Source: UBA6164 sp964527325
Lineage (GTDB): Bacteria; Patescibacteriota; Gracilibacteria; BD1-5; UBA6164
DNA: 29,657 nt
NCBI GenBank assembly: GCA_964527325.1
Contig: CAZGNU010000016.1
Coordinates: forward strand, 1-29,657
Reading direction: 5' to 3'
Shown here piece after piece: positions 10,669 through 21,290 of the stretch; the stretch's first letter is position 1, and every line of letters begins with the position of its first letter. The notes under the pieces were generated by a model. That model did no database searches, was not told the origin of the DNA, and saw only the letters and a list, made by a program, of their open reading frames with translations. The position numbers were made by a program, and so were the translations under genes.

Positions 10669-11694
10669 ATGAAATTTGAATTTAAATCTTTAAAACAAAT
10701 ACTTGATCTGTTTGAATATGATCAGCTTTTATGAGCTACAGAGATTTCAAATAAACTTAATCTTAGTCGTACAATAGTTCATAAATATTTGAAAGAATTA
10801 ATTAAGCAAAAAAGGCTTAAAAAAGTATGAAAATCACCAAAAACAAAATATAAGCTTCCAAAAATTGATAATTTAGAGAGTCTGGAATGAGTTCAATGTT
10901 TGATTGATGATGATTTTGTTCCTGATTTTCGTGATCAAAAATTACTTGAAGAAAATTTTTATAAATTTGCAGCAGATTGAGAAAAGTTATTGTGATTTTC
11001 TGGTTTACAAAAATGGTGTAAATTTAGGAATTTAAATATTAAGGAAAAAGTAAAAAATTATATTTCAGTTTACAATCATATTAATTCAATTCAAAATAAT
11101 TGTTGATTATTAGATGCTACAAGCACATTTTGAAAACATTTTGAAAAAGTTTTTTTGGATGGTATTTATTATGCTGATCAATATAAATGGATGGAATTTG
11201 GTAGGTGAAAACTTGCTGAGATGACATTTTATGCTAAACAATCTCAAGACAAAAAATTAATATGAGAGAGTATCCATGAAATTATTCTAAAACTTGAATG
11301 TGTAATTAAAAAAGAGGAATATGATGCTATTGCAATTACTCCGTGGAGCATAGATAGGAAAAATCAACTTTTGTTATTCTTAAAAAAAGCATTAAATGAT
11401 TTATGATTACCTTTTATTAATATTATAAAATATTACCCAAATAATATTCCAATCCCACAAAAATCTATTAAAACAAGGGCTTGAAGGATAAAAAATGCAC
11501 GTAATACAATCTTTATAAATGATGAGAATATAAAAAAATATAAGAAAGTTTTCTTGATTGATGATTTTGTTTGATCTGGTTCAACACTTAATGAAACTGC
11601 TGCTAAATTAAAGAAACAGTGAGTTAAAAAAGTAGATTGATTTGCTTTTGTTTGAAATATGAATCTGGGCTATGAGGTTATAAATGAAGTTTAA
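10669..11694 (+). CDS. HTH-domain transcriptional regulator with ComF-like phosphoribosyltransferase domain
   Basis: The 341-residue protein has an N-terminal winged-helix domain (residues about 1-68): LLGATEISNKLNLSRTIVHK is a clear helix-turn-helix, followed by a basic wing KSPKTKYKL. The C-terminal domain resembles ComF-type PRTases, with AITPWSIDRKNQ, KTRAGRIKNARN and the PRPP-binding loop VFLIDDFVGSGSTLNETAAK from residue 294. The architecture resembles PurR-like regulators that sense PRPP or nucleotide precursors, but the ligand is unknown. Its own promoter is covered by an array of ACTGTAAA sites, so negative autoregulation is likely. A terminator follows immediately, so it is monocistronic. 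Confidence 0.8.
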
Positions 11695-11713
11695 AAATTG
11701 ACAAAGTAATACA

Positions 11714-11748
11714 AATATCTATTATATTCAAAATAATAGATATTTTTT
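11714..11748 (+). terminator. Terminator of HTH-PRTase gene
   Basis: A perfect 12-bp stem AATATCTATTAT / ATAATAGATATT with a 7-nt loop is followed by T4. A TTGACA box at 11698-11703 overlaps just upstream and could also serve as -35 for the next gene. Confidence 0.7.
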
Positions 11749-11759
11749 AATTATAAATA

Positions 11760-13328
11760 ATGAATAATACACCAGAAATAAATAATAACCCTGATTTTAC
11801 ATTATGTAAAAATTCAGCAAAAGCTTTGCATTCAGATGCTACAAAATGGTTTTTATATACTTTTTTAGAGCAAAATTTAGCACATTGAGCTTCTAATTTA
11901 GTGTATAAAGCTTTTAATAATTTATTAATAAATTGAAAGGTTAATGATGAAGAAGTAGAAATGTTAGCTTTATTAGTTAAAGATAAAAGTTTTAAAAAGA
12001 AACTTATAGAATCAGGAAACAAATATATTGAGAATAATATTGTTTTACCAGAAAATTTAACAGATTATGAAACAGTATTAGAAAATCAAGTAAGTAATAA
12101 ACTATCTGCAGATAAAATTATAAAAATTTTAGAGTTTTATTTGTTAAAATTAAAAGTTAATAAATATGTTCAACAAACTACTGAAAATATATTATTACCT
12201 GAGGATTTAGATACTGACTCTGATGTTGGTAAAAGTTGAAAATTAATTCTTGAAACAAATGATATATTTATTAGTAAAATATGAGATAATTATAAAAGAA
12301 TTGATAAAAATAATCCAAATATTATCGATGAATATGATTATTTAAAAATAGAAAATAGAGATAATTATGAAGAAAAAAATAATAGAAAAATAAATATTGG
12401 TTTTTTAGCTTATTTTAGAGAAGAAAGAAAAGATTCACCTAGGCCTGACGTAAAAAATAATAATAAAAATAAAAAAGAAGAACAAATAGTAAATTATTAT
12501 TATAAAGTATGAAAACAAGAAAATTTTTGATTATTAGATAAAAAATGAAAAATATTATTAGATACTGATTTTGAAGAGATTATTTTTTATAATACCTGGG
12601 CTAGATTAAAAAAAGATTGAAAATATTGAGCTTTTGATTTAGAAACTAATAAACAAATTATTGATTGTGAATATGATGAAATTGATTTTAATATAAATTA
12701 TTGATTTTTGGTTACAAAATTAGAAAAAAAATGAGTTATAGATAAGAAATGAAATCTTGTTTTAGAAATAGATTTTAAAGAAATAGAATTTGAAAATAAA
12801 CATTTTAAGACCATTTCTGAAGAATGCCTTAAATCAGTTTATAATATGCATTGAACTCAAATATACGGTAATTTAGAATGAGATAAAATAAAAGTACTAG
12901 ATTGAGATTTTATAGCAACTACAAAAGATGAAAAAATTGGTATTAGGTATCCAAGTAGAGTTAATTGAATTATGAACCCAAATAATGTAAGTTGATTTGA
13001 ATTAATTCCATGTAATTATAAAGCTATTGAGTATTATCCTTGAATATGATTTAAGGTTTTTGATTGAAAAAAATATTGAGTATATAATCTTGATTGAAAA
13101 TTAATAATCCCATGTGAATATAAAACGATTGCTTATCATGTAAATACTTGTTTTGAAGTAAAAAAGACGCAAAATAAATGGTGAGTATTTAACCTTAAAT
13201 GAGATGTTATATTTAAGGCTAGGTATGAGTTATGACAAATCAAAATATGGGAATGAAGACATGTTACTCTTGAAAGAACTCTGTTACCAAATATAACTAT
13301 TAAAGTTGAAGATTTAAATAACAAATAA
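11760..13328 (+). CDS. WG-repeat protein, first of two tandem paralogues
   Basis: The 522-residue protein has a helical N-terminal module (residues 1-150) beginning MNNTPEINNNPDFTLC, then a series of WG (KWG) beta repeats. Readable units are NFGLLDKKGKILLDTDFEEI, KYGAFDLETNKQIIDCEYDE, KKGVIDKKGNLVLEIDFKEI, KYGVYNLDGKLIIPCEYKTI and KWGVFNLKGDVIFKARYE. WG repeats form beta structures thought to mediate protein binding; no enzyme motif is present. There is no signal peptide, so it is probably cytoplasmic or exported by an unknown route. The next gene, 4 bp away, has the same start and architecture, indicating tandem duplication. Nearly all the WG-motif glycines are TGA. Confidence 0.85.
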
Positions 13329-13332
13329 TAAA

Positions 13333-14835
13333 ATGAACAATACATCAGAAATAAATGAAAACATTGATTTTAAACAATGTAATACAAACACTGAAGCTTT
13401 ACATTCTAGAGCTGCTAATGATTTTATAGATGCTTTTGCAAGATTAAATTTTCCACACGAAAAAGTTCTTGAAATAAATGTAGCTTTTGAAAAAATGTTA
13501 TCATGTGAAAATGTAACAGATGAAGAACTATTATTACTTGAATCATTAATAGAAAGTGACGATATTGCTGATATTGAAGAGAGATGAGATTATTATATCG
13601 AAAATAATTTAAAAAAAATAGAAACAACTGATAAATGTAATATAACAGCTAAAAATATAATAAAAATATATAAGCTATACCTTGCTCAATTAAAGGTAAA
13701 TAAAAATGTTTATGCTACCTTGTCTTTATGTGAAGAAGATATTAATTTAGATACTGATGAACATGAAGTAATAGAACAAATCGTTAATAATGAAGATTGC
13801 TATATTTATTCAGTATGAGAAAAATTATTTAGAGTTGATAAAAAAAATCCTGATAATTTTGAGGAGTTTGAATCATTTGAAGTAATTAAGTGAAAAATAA
13901 TTAAACCAAAGACTAAAAAAGTAACGAAAACCGTATCATTTTTTACTTATCAGATTGAAGAAAATGAATATGAAGGTGCTAAAGAAATAATTACTCCAAG
14001 TGTAATTATTGTAAATGATTGAAAGTATAAATGATTATTGGATGGTGAAGGAAATATAATACTACCAAGTAATAATACAGATATTCATGTATTTTGAGAA
14101 TATGTTCATATTGAAAAGGGTGAGAATAATTGACTTTTTTCTTTAAAAACCTGAAAGAATTTAATTAATTGTAATTATGAAGACTTATCTCTTATTGATT
14201 TAGCTATAAATTTAATACATGTAAAACAATGAGGTAAGTGGTGAGTTTATCACACTGATAATTTTAATCAATACTTACTTTCTCCTGAATTTGATGAAAT
14301 ACCAAAATATTATGGTACACACTTTGAATGTACAAAAAACAATAAAATAGGGTGATATAATTTATATTGAATAGAGGTAGTACCATGTGCATATAAATCT
14401 GGTATTGAGTTTTTATGAGATAATTTTTTCTTAGTTGAAAATGAAAAATGATTTGGAATATATAAAGCTTGATCATTTAATGATGAAATAATAAAATGTA
14501 GTAGATGATTTAAAAGTATTGAGTATATTAAGTGAGTTTGATTTATTGTAAATGATTGAAAAGAAAAAAGAGTTATATGATTAAATTGAGAAAATATATT
14601 ACCAAAAGAAAATTCAGAACCTTGATTTTTACATATTGAATATGATGATTATTTTTCATGATTTTTTGTTAAAGATTTAGATGATAATATTTGATTATAT
14701 AACTTATCAGGAGATGTAGTTTTTGAATGTTCTAAATATAATAAATATTTTTGGTCTGATGCACTATATGTATGAATGACGAGAAGTATTTGGTTACCTA
14801 ATAAGAAGAAATTAATAACAAATATAAATCCATAG
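13333..14835 (+). CDS. WG-repeat protein, second tandem paralogue
   Basis: The 500-residue protein matches its upstream neighbour: start MNNTSEINENIDFKQC, the EALHS motif, a helical N-terminal module, then WG-like repeats (KYKGLLDGEGNIILPSNNTD, KWGVYHTDNFNQYLLSPEFD, KIGGYNLYGIEVVPCAYKS, GFGIYKAG, NIGLYNLSGDVVFECSKY). Repeats are more diverged than in the first copy, so the duplication is old or the protein is under diversifying pressure. It starts 4 bp after the previous stop, so the two are one operon, and a strong terminator ends it. No catalytic motif or signal peptide is visible. A binding or scaffold role is the most that can be inferred. Confidence 0.83.
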
Positions 14836-14843
14836 AAAAAAGT

Positions 14844-14872
14844 AAAAGCTTTCGTTTACGAAAGCTTTTTTT
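14844..14872 (+). terminator. Terminator of WG-repeat operon
   Basis: A perfect 11-bp stem AAAAGCTTTCG / CGAAAGCTTTT with loop TTTA is followed by T residues. It is one of the clearest terminators in the window. Confidence 0.9.
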
Positions 14873-14898
14873 GATATTTTAAAATTTTTCAGTACAAT
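14871..14898 (+). promoter_or_regulatory. Promoter of NYN-domain gene
   Basis: -35 TTGATA (14871-14876), 16-bp spacer, -10 TACAAT (14893-14898). Transcription should start near 14905. That makes the ATG at 14906 leaderless, whereas ATG 14927 has a leader of about 22 nt. Confidence 0.6.
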
Positions 14899-14926
14899 AA
14901 AAAGAATGTTTATTAAAAATAAAAAA

Positions 14927-15445
14927 ATGAAGAATAATATTGCATATATTGATGGTCAAAATTTGCATCTTTGAACTACTACTGAGTGATGGATTGTAGA
15001 TCCTTTTAAGCTGAGAATTTATCTGAAAGATAAATATAAAATTTCAAAAGCTTATTATTTTTTGTGATATGTAAAAGATGAAGATAATTCATTGTATACA
15101 AGATTGCAAGAGGCTTGATTTATAGTTGTTTTTAAGAAACAAATGGTTGAGATGAACACAAAAAAGAAATGAAATATTGATAGTGATTTGATTTTTAATG
15201 TAATGAAAAAATTAGTAGTAGAACCTAATGATTTTGATAAAATTTTACTTGTATCTTGAGATTGAGATTTTAAAATACTGGTTGATTTTTTAATAGAACA
15301 AAATAGATTTTTAAAAATATTATTTCCAAATAAAAAATTTACTTCTAGTTTGTATAGACCAATAAATATTATTTATAAAGATTTTTTAATTAATTTAAAA
15401 CAAAAAATTGAGTACAAAAAAAGAAGAGCTTCCTCAAAGCACTAA
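14927..15445 (+). CDS. NYN-domain (LabA/DUF88-like) putative RNase
   Basis: The 172-residue protein has the NYN/PIN-like nuclease fold. Acidic residues that would bind a metal are in NIAYIDGQNLH at the start, in GNIDSDLIFNVM in the middle, and in KILLVSGDGDFKILVDFL, followed by the LKILFPN strand. This order is that of bacterial LabA/DUF88 proteins, thought to cleave RNA. An in-frame ATG at 14906 would add seven residues (MFIKNKK). I chose 14927 because the fold starts right there and because the predicted transcript would leave no leader for 14906. It stands alone between two terminators. The C-terminus is basic (KKRRASSKH). Confidence 0.8.
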
Positions 15446-15470
15446 CACTTTTTGGGGCACTCTTCATCTT

Positions 15471-15497
15471 GATATACTATAAGTATATCATTTTTTT
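15471..15497 (+). terminator. Terminator between NYN gene and uvrB
   Basis: GATATACT-ATA-AGTATATC (8-bp perfect stem) is followed by A and seven T. An imperfect hairpin (CCTCAAAG / CTTTTTGGGG) lies just before it, over the end of the NYN gene. Confidence 0.8.
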
Positions 15498-15515
15498 ACA
15501 AAAATCAAAACTTTT

Positions 15516-17639
15516 ATGCAAAAAAAACTATTTAACCTAAAATCAAAATATTCTCCAAGTCCGGATCAGGCTAATGCTATCACTGAGATTACAAAGAATA
15601 TTGATGCAAAAGAAAAATTTCAAACTCTTTGGTGAGTGACTTGAAGTGGTAAGACTTTTACTATGGCTAATATTATTGATGAGGTAAATAAGCCTACCCT
15701 TATTATTGCTCATAATAAGACTCTTGCGGCACAACTAGCTCAGGAATTTAAAGAATTTTTTCCTGATAATGCTGTGCATTATTTTGTTTCGTATTATGAT
15801 TATTATCAACCTGAAGCGTATGTTGCTAAAACTGATACATATATAGAAAAAGAAGCTACTATTAATGAAGAAATAGATAGATTACGTCATGCTGCTACTC
15901 AAGATCTTTTAACTAGAAAAGATGTAATAATTGTGGCTTCAGTATCTTGTATTTATGGTATTTGAGATATTAGCTTATACACTGAACAAGTTTTTGATAT
16001 TGAAGTAGGGAAGGAGTATGTAATGGAAGATTTACTTAAAAAATTAGTAGCTATTCAGTTTAGAAGATCTACTAGTGATTTTAAACCTGGTAATTTTTTG
16101 GTTATGTGAGATGTACTTGAAATATATCCTTCAAGCTCTGAAACTGTTATTACTATTGAATTTTGGTGAAATGAGGTTAGTCAGATTAGTTCTAGAAATT
16201 ATTTAACAGGAGAGGTGTATGATTATATGCAATCAGCAACTATTTTTCCAGCAAAACATACTGTAACTACAAAAGATAGAATTGAAGAAATTATTCCCGA
16301 TATAAAAAAGGAGCTTGATGCAAGACTTAAATATTTTAAAGAAGACATGTGAGATGTACTTAGATATGAAAGATTAAAAACAAAAGTAGAATATGATTTG
16401 GAAATGATGCAAGAAGTAGGTTATGTTAATTGAATAGAAAATTATTCTAGATATTTAGATGGTAGAAAAGAGTGAGATTCTCCTGCTACACTTATGGATT
16501 ATTTTGGTGAAGATTATCTTTGTCTTGTTGATGAATCACATATGACATTTTCACAAATTGGTTGAATGTATGCATGAGATAGAGCTAGAAAAACTAACTT
16601 AGTTGAAAATGGTTTCAGATTACCAAGTGCAATGGATAACAGACCACTTCAGTTTGATGAATTTGAGGCAAAAATAAAAAATGTAGTTGCTGTTTCAGCT
16701 ACTCCAGGAAAATATGATATAGAAAAAAGTTGTGATAATATTGAAAAATTTAATAACTATGACCCTATAAAAGATTGAGATTGGAAATCGTCTAAAAATT
16801 GTAGAGTTATACCACAAATGATGAGACCAACATGATTATTAGATCCAGAAATAATTCTAAAACCTATGAATTTTATGGTGGATGATATTATGAAGAATAT
16901 TACTGATGTTACCAGTAAAAATGAAAGAATATTAATCACAACTATTACAAAAAGATCAAGTGAAGAATTAACAGATTACCTAATTGATAATTGAGTAAAA
17001 GTAAAATATTTACATAGTGAAATAGAAACCCTAGAAAGATTAGAAATATTAAAAGAATTAAGAGAATGAAAGATAGATGTAATAGTTTGAGTAAATTTAT
17101 TAAGAGAAGGTCTTGATCTACCTGAGGTAAGTAAAATATGTATATTAGATGCTGATAAACAATGATTTTTAAGATCAACTTCAGCACTTATTCAAATAAT
17201 CTGAAGAGCTGCTAGAAATGTTAATTGAAAGGTATATTTGTATTCTGAACAACTTAAAAAAACTAATATTTCTGAATTAAAAAAAGAATCTGATTGATTA
17301 TTTAGATTAGATAATTGAAAACTTTGTAATGAAGATTGATTAGTCGTTTCTGAAGCTATGAGAAAAGCAATACATTTAACTAATTACAGAAGATGAATTC
17401 AAGATAAATATAATAAAGAAAATGGAATAACTCCAAAAACTGTGTATTCAGAGATAAAAGATATGTGATTAAAATCAAATAAAACAAAAAGAGATTATTC
17501 ACTTTTAGAAAAAAAAGATATTTCAAAAGAAATTGCAAGACTTGAGCTTGAAATGGATATAGCAGCAGCTAATATGGAGTATGAAAAAGCAGCAGAACTA
17601 CGTGACGCTATTATTGATATTAAAAAAGGGAAGAAATAA
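15516..17639 (+). CDS. uvrB: Excinuclease ABC subunit B
   Basis: UvrB is the damage-verifying helicase-like subunit of UvrABC nucleotide excision repair. The 707-residue product has the Walker A loop WGVTGSGKT at 39-47 (two of the glycines are TGA), the damage-probing hairpin region YYDYYQPEAYV near residue 95, the Walker B-like LVDESH at 337-342, ATPGKYD, the helicase motif VGVNLLREGLDLPEV, and IIGRAARNVNGK. The C-terminal UVR domain (KEIARLELEMDIAAANMEYE...AAELRD) ends the protein and binds UvrC. Length is normal for the family (about 660-710). No uvrA or uvrC is in the window. The C-rich repeat begins directly after the stop. Confidence 0.97.
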
Positions 17640-17674
17640 CCCCTCCCTAACCCTCCCCTACAAGGAGAGGGGGA
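17640..17674. repeat. Palindromic repeat, intergenic copy after uvrB
   Basis: CCCCTCCCTAACCCTCCCC-TACA-AGGAGAGGGGG starts at the base after the uvrB stop. It is nearly identical to the in-frame copy at 7460-7496, showing that the same element occurs both inside and between genes. It might also act as a transcription-end hairpin, but it lacks a T tract. Confidence 0.85.
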
Positions 17675-17712
17675 ATTAAGGAAAAAATTTTAAAGTTTAA
17701 ATAATATATATT

Positions 17713-19155
17713 ATGTGAACTAATAACTCAGAAGGGAACAGTGAGAGTAAAAACACTTATGAAAATTCAATTTTTGAAAAAATTGAAAAGATTTTGGATT
17801 GAAAAATTAGTAAGTCTGAGCTTGATTCTATGAGCCAAAAAAAATGATTTAAAAAAACAATAGATGATATATTAGATAAATATTCTAGTGATAAACGCTT
17901 AGCAATTTTTATTATTTCTGAAATAGATGCTGATGTTTTTAAAACTCATAAAGATTTTCACAACGATATTGATATTGTAAAATTAGCAATCCAGAAAAAA
18001 TCTAGTTTGTTCTACTCTATTACTACAAAATTAAAAGAAAATCCAATCATTTGAAAAGAAATGATGAAATCTATGATTCGTGAAAATAAAAACTTTTACG
18101 AAATAGAATTATTCTTAAATACATATTTTGAAAATGATTCAGAAAAATTATTCAAATTTTATTTTAAATATTTAGATAAAGTTAACGATTTTTTAAGTGA
18201 TGATTTAAGTAAAAATTTATTTGAATTAAAACAAAAGAACAAAGATTTGTACGATCACTTACATTCACATAAATTATTTACAACTAAATGAAAAAATATT
18301 ATTGTAAATAGTGTTTTTATTAAACAGTTTATTTTAGAAATAAATAATGATGAAAATTTTATAAATCTAGAAAATAATCAAAAAACAGAATACATAAAAA
18401 ACAAATTATTAAGATTTTTTACTATTGATTGAAGCGCACTTACTGTAGAAGAAAAAAATATTTATAATATTGTATTAAATTTAATAAATATTGAGTTTTC
18501 AAAAAGCATAAAAAAGGAAAAAGAAGAACCTCAACCTTGAATTCCTTCTCCTTTGGAGGAGAAGGAGGCTGCAGATTTGGATGGAGATGATTATGATATT
18601 GATGATTTTACAGATTATTGTTATCCTGAATGTAGGTCTTATGTTGTTTCAGGATGATATAATATAGAAACAATTACATGAAAAAAAATATTTATAACAG
18701 ATTCAGAAAAAGAAAAATTTACAACAAAAGCATTACAAAACTATATAAAATTTATTAATACACTACAAAATCTTTGATTGATTTTTTTGTGGGATAAATA
18801 TTCTACTGATTTTAAAATTTTATGTAATAATAAATTTTGATTTAATTATATGACTTGAGAATGAATCACAGACTCTAAAATGCTTCAGGTCTTGAATATG
18901 ATAGGTAGAAATATTTGAGTTCCAGAACAAAAAGTACTAGATGAAAAATGAAAAGAAACTGGTAGAGTTAAATGTTTTAAAACTTTATGAGATGCAAAAG
19001 AGGCCTTTAGTGAGATTAAAGAAACATGAATTATAAACGATAAAAAATATTCAGATCAGTCCTCATTTTGAAACTGAGCTGTTGAAAATAAATTAATAGA
19101 GATCCTTTGTATTGATGAAAAATGAAGCGGGTTGAATATTAGTAAGTGGAGGTAA
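17713..19155 (+). CDS. Hypothetical protein with in-frame repeat insertion
   Basis: A 480-residue, mostly alpha-helical soluble protein with no recognised family. The N-terminus (MGTNNSEGNSESKNTYEN, then IEKILDGKISKSELDSM) resembles in pattern the helical N-terminal modules of the two WG-repeat proteins and of the FISUMP-like protein at the right end of the window. Residues 273-287 come from a palindromic repeat read in frame (PQPGIPSPLEEKEAAD region), followed by an acidic linker DLDGDDYDIDDFTD. The C-terminal third (about 330-480) looks like a separate globular domain (NNKFGFNYMTGEGITDSKML...MIGRNIGVPEQ). No signal peptide or membrane segment is visible. A hairpin follows the stop. Confidence 0.7.
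18529..18570. repeat. Palindromic repeat, in-frame genic copy
   Basis: CCTCAACCTTGAATTCC, then TTCTCCTTTGGAGGAGAAGG, then AGGCT, lies in frame and encodes PQPGIPSPLEEKEA. It is the same subtype and reading frame as the copy at 9666-9703. Confidence 0.8.
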
Positions 19156-19193
19156 TTTTAAACTGATGCATATTTTGCAACAGTTTAAAAATT
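19156..19193 (+). terminator. Hairpin after the 17713 gene, possible terminator
   Basis: TTTTAAACTG (19156-19165) pairs perfectly with CAGTTTAAAA (19181-19190). Only a short AT run follows, so termination is uncertain. Confidence 0.4.
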
Positions 19194-19220
19194 AGACATT
19201 TATATATTTTTATATATAAT
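19193..19220 (+). promoter_or_regulatory. Promoter of tmRNA
   Basis: -35 TAGACA (19193-19198), 16-bp spacer, -10 TATAAT (19215-19220), ending 9 bp before the mature 5' end of tmRNA at 19230. The region is also an inverted repeat (AGACATT...AATGTCT). Confidence 0.75.
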
Positions 19221-19229
19221 GTCTTCACT

Positions 19230-19678
19230 GGGGCTAATCTTGGTTTCTATCGGGAGAATCGCTCGGGTTATATGCTATCTGGGAGTTGTTTGTAACTTCC
19301 ATAATCAATTACAAACAAACATAAATGCAAAAAATAGAATTGCATGAGGTTTAGCTGCTTTTAAAAAAGTATTAAACCCATCTTTCGTTGCTGCCTAAAT
19401 AGAGCACTTCGAAGTAGCCTTTCTAAGGAATGAGTGCCGATTGGCCTGCTACAAAGTTTATAAAAACTTCGACTCTTAAGGTTTTATAAACTCATAAATT
19501 AGAGTTTTTTCTTAAACGGTTTTGATTCAGTCTTGTTTTTGAAAAATATCAACAGATTAAATTATCTTGTGAGCTTTTTGTTTATTTTCTATTCACATGA
19601 TTATTAAAACAAACTATGATAGTAGAAGTATTTCTTTAGCCTTCCGAGACGTCGGTTCAAATCCGTCTAGCTCCACCA
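19230..19678 (+). ncRNA. ssrA: Transfer-messenger RNA
   Basis: tmRNA rescues stalled ribosomes and tags the nascent protein for degradation. The 5' end GGGGCTA pairs with TAGCTCC before the 3' ACCA, giving a seven-pair acceptor stem with one G-U. GGTTCAAATCC is the T-arm, and GCTAATCTTGGTTTC matches the usual 5' D-loop-like start. The mature molecule is 449 nt. The internal reading frame runs 19327-19398. The 3' end, including CCA, coincides with the left junction of the mobile element. The antisense strand of the last 65 nt encodes the integrase C-terminus. The downstream terminator seems to be supplied by the element. Confidence 0.93.
19327..19398 (+). other. tmRNA tag-peptide reading frame
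   Basis: Starting at the likely resume codon GCA (19327), the frame runs 23 codons to TAA 19396-19398. It begins AKNRIAGG and ends LNPSFVAA. Codon 7 is TGA (19345-19347), which must be read as glycine to give the full tag with its hydrophobic ...VAA degron. Under the standard code the tag would stop after six residues. The exact resume codon is inferred from the AAT-GCA-AAA context. Confidence 0.75.
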
Positions 19679-21203
19679 TTTTTGGAAATGAACTTTCTCA
19701 TATAGAGAAAGACTGATAAATAAGCGAAAACTTAGGAGTTCAAACACTCCTTTTTTTTGTGATTGGAATTCATTCTGGAAATATGTTTTTTATAAGTTTT
19801 TTCTTTATTTCTAAATCTCATTTATTCCATATTTGAAGGGAATTTTTAACTAATGTAATTTTATTTTTTATAGGAGTTCAAACATTATTTAAATTATTTT
19901 CAATTTTTAAAGAAATTTCAATTTTTTCTTGTTCTAATTCTCTTATTTTCTTTTCATAATTATTTAATAATGTTTCATTATCTGTATTTCAAATCCTATT
20001 AAGAAAAGTATTTATTTTTTTATCTATACCTATAATTTCTTTTTTAAATACTTTATTTATATCTTCCTTTTCATCATTATTTTTTTCTCTTAAATCTTTA
20101 ATTGTATTTTCTAAACATTCTATTAAATCTGCTTTTGGTTGAATATGTTGTAATATATTTTTAAAATCATTATGGAATTTATCTCTATTTAAACTTTTTC
20201 ATCTTAAAGGAGATTTTCTAGGAAATGTATAATAAGGGATTTTTTTAGTTTTTCATTTACTCCAACCAGCACTAAACATTCCTTTTGATTCTTCACAATA
20301 AAGAAATCATCTTAAAGGAAAATCATCACTAACATCTATTCTATTAGAATTTTCTTCTATTTGTCTTTTTATTTGAGATTTTGAAATGAGTTTATTTTGA
20401 ATCTTTTCAAAAGTTTTTAATGATATAATTCATTTATGCTGTGCTTTCATTAATCAAATGTCCCACTTTTTACATTCTAAATATCAAGCATATAATGGAT
20501 TTGTTATTAATCAATGAATACTTGATAATGATAAAACTCTATTATTTTTTCATAATCATTTAAGTTTTATTCATTTATTATTTAAATATATTAATAAATC
20601 TGAAAGGCTAGCTATTTCATTATTTCCATATTTTTCAAAAGCATATTTAATTTTTTTACATATTATTTCATCTTGTATTATAATTTTTCATCAATTAGGT
20701 GATTTGGTATATTTAAAACCTAAAGGTACTCTAAAACACCAAAAACCTTGCTCTAATCTTGCTCTTTGTCTATCTATTACTCTTTGTTTATTCTTTTTTC
20801 TTTCATACTCTGAAACTACAACAGATATATTTTCTTTAAAATCTCATTCTGGACTATTTTCAAATTTAAAATTAACACAAGCTAAGGTTGTATTTCTCTT
20901 TTTAAATTCTTCTTTTAATAAGTGATGAACTTGAATATCTCTTGATAATCTATTTAAATCTTCAATTATAACTACATACTCATTAAAATTATGTGTATCA
21001 ATATATCTTAAAAGCTCTCTAATTGATTTTCTTTCAAATAATCATCAACTAACTCATTCATCATAAAAAACCTTCTCTATATCTATTCAAAGGCTATTTT
21101 TTGCATAATCCTTACATCTTTTTTCTTGTGAAGATAATCAGTTTCATTCATTTACTTGTCTTTGAGATGAAACTCTTGCATATATTAATCATTTAGGATT
21201 CAT
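19614..21203 (-). CDS. Large serine recombinase/integrase
   Basis: A 529-residue serine integrase that would cut and rejoin the element at its att sites. The N-terminal resolvase domain (residues 1-145) has YARVSS with Ser12 the likely nucleophile, DEGVSG, and EDLNRLSRD with the conserved arginine. The recombinase domain (about 165-275) includes SIHGLITNPLYAGYLECKKW. Only one cysteine remains where a zinc ribbon is usual. A long coiled-coil region (about 360-480) precedes the end TKKRSVGTPKFSLIYQSFS. The last 22 codons lie antisense within tmRNA (MVELDGFEPTSR...). In the circular form the tail would be replaced by one encoded at the right junction. A promoter is visible 27 bp upstream. Confidence 0.92.
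19671..19679. other. Left attachment junction (attL core)
   Basis: CTCCACCAT spans the 3' end of tmRNA. The first bases belong to the tmRNA acceptor stem and CCA, and the integrase gene reads through it on the opposite strand as ATG GTG GAG. Confidence 0.65.
19734..19758 (+). terminator. Terminator downstream of tmRNA, element-borne
   Basis: AGGAGT-TCAAAC-ACTCCT plus a run of T residues lies 56 bp after the tmRNA CCA end, inside the integrase coding sequence on the other strand. It would end the tmRNA transcript and is part of the inserted element. Confidence 0.75.
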
Positions 21204-21235
21204 AATTTTATAATTAAATGTTATTTATAGAGTGC

Positions 21236-21263
21236 ATAATATAAATTCTACTTATAAAGTAAA
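21236..21263 (-). promoter_or_regulatory. Promoter of serine integrase
   Basis: Read on the minus strand: -35 TTTACT (21263-21258), 16-bp spacer, -10 TATTAT (21241-21236). This predicts a leader of roughly 27 nt before the ATG at 21203. Confidence 0.5.
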
Positions 21264-21290
21264 GTTTTTAAATAAATGAAAAAGAGGTTT

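Noticed and set aside
20704..20925. Plus-strand ORF within the integrase
   Set aside because: It is antisense to the serine recombinase, whose catalytic and recombinase motifs are intact.
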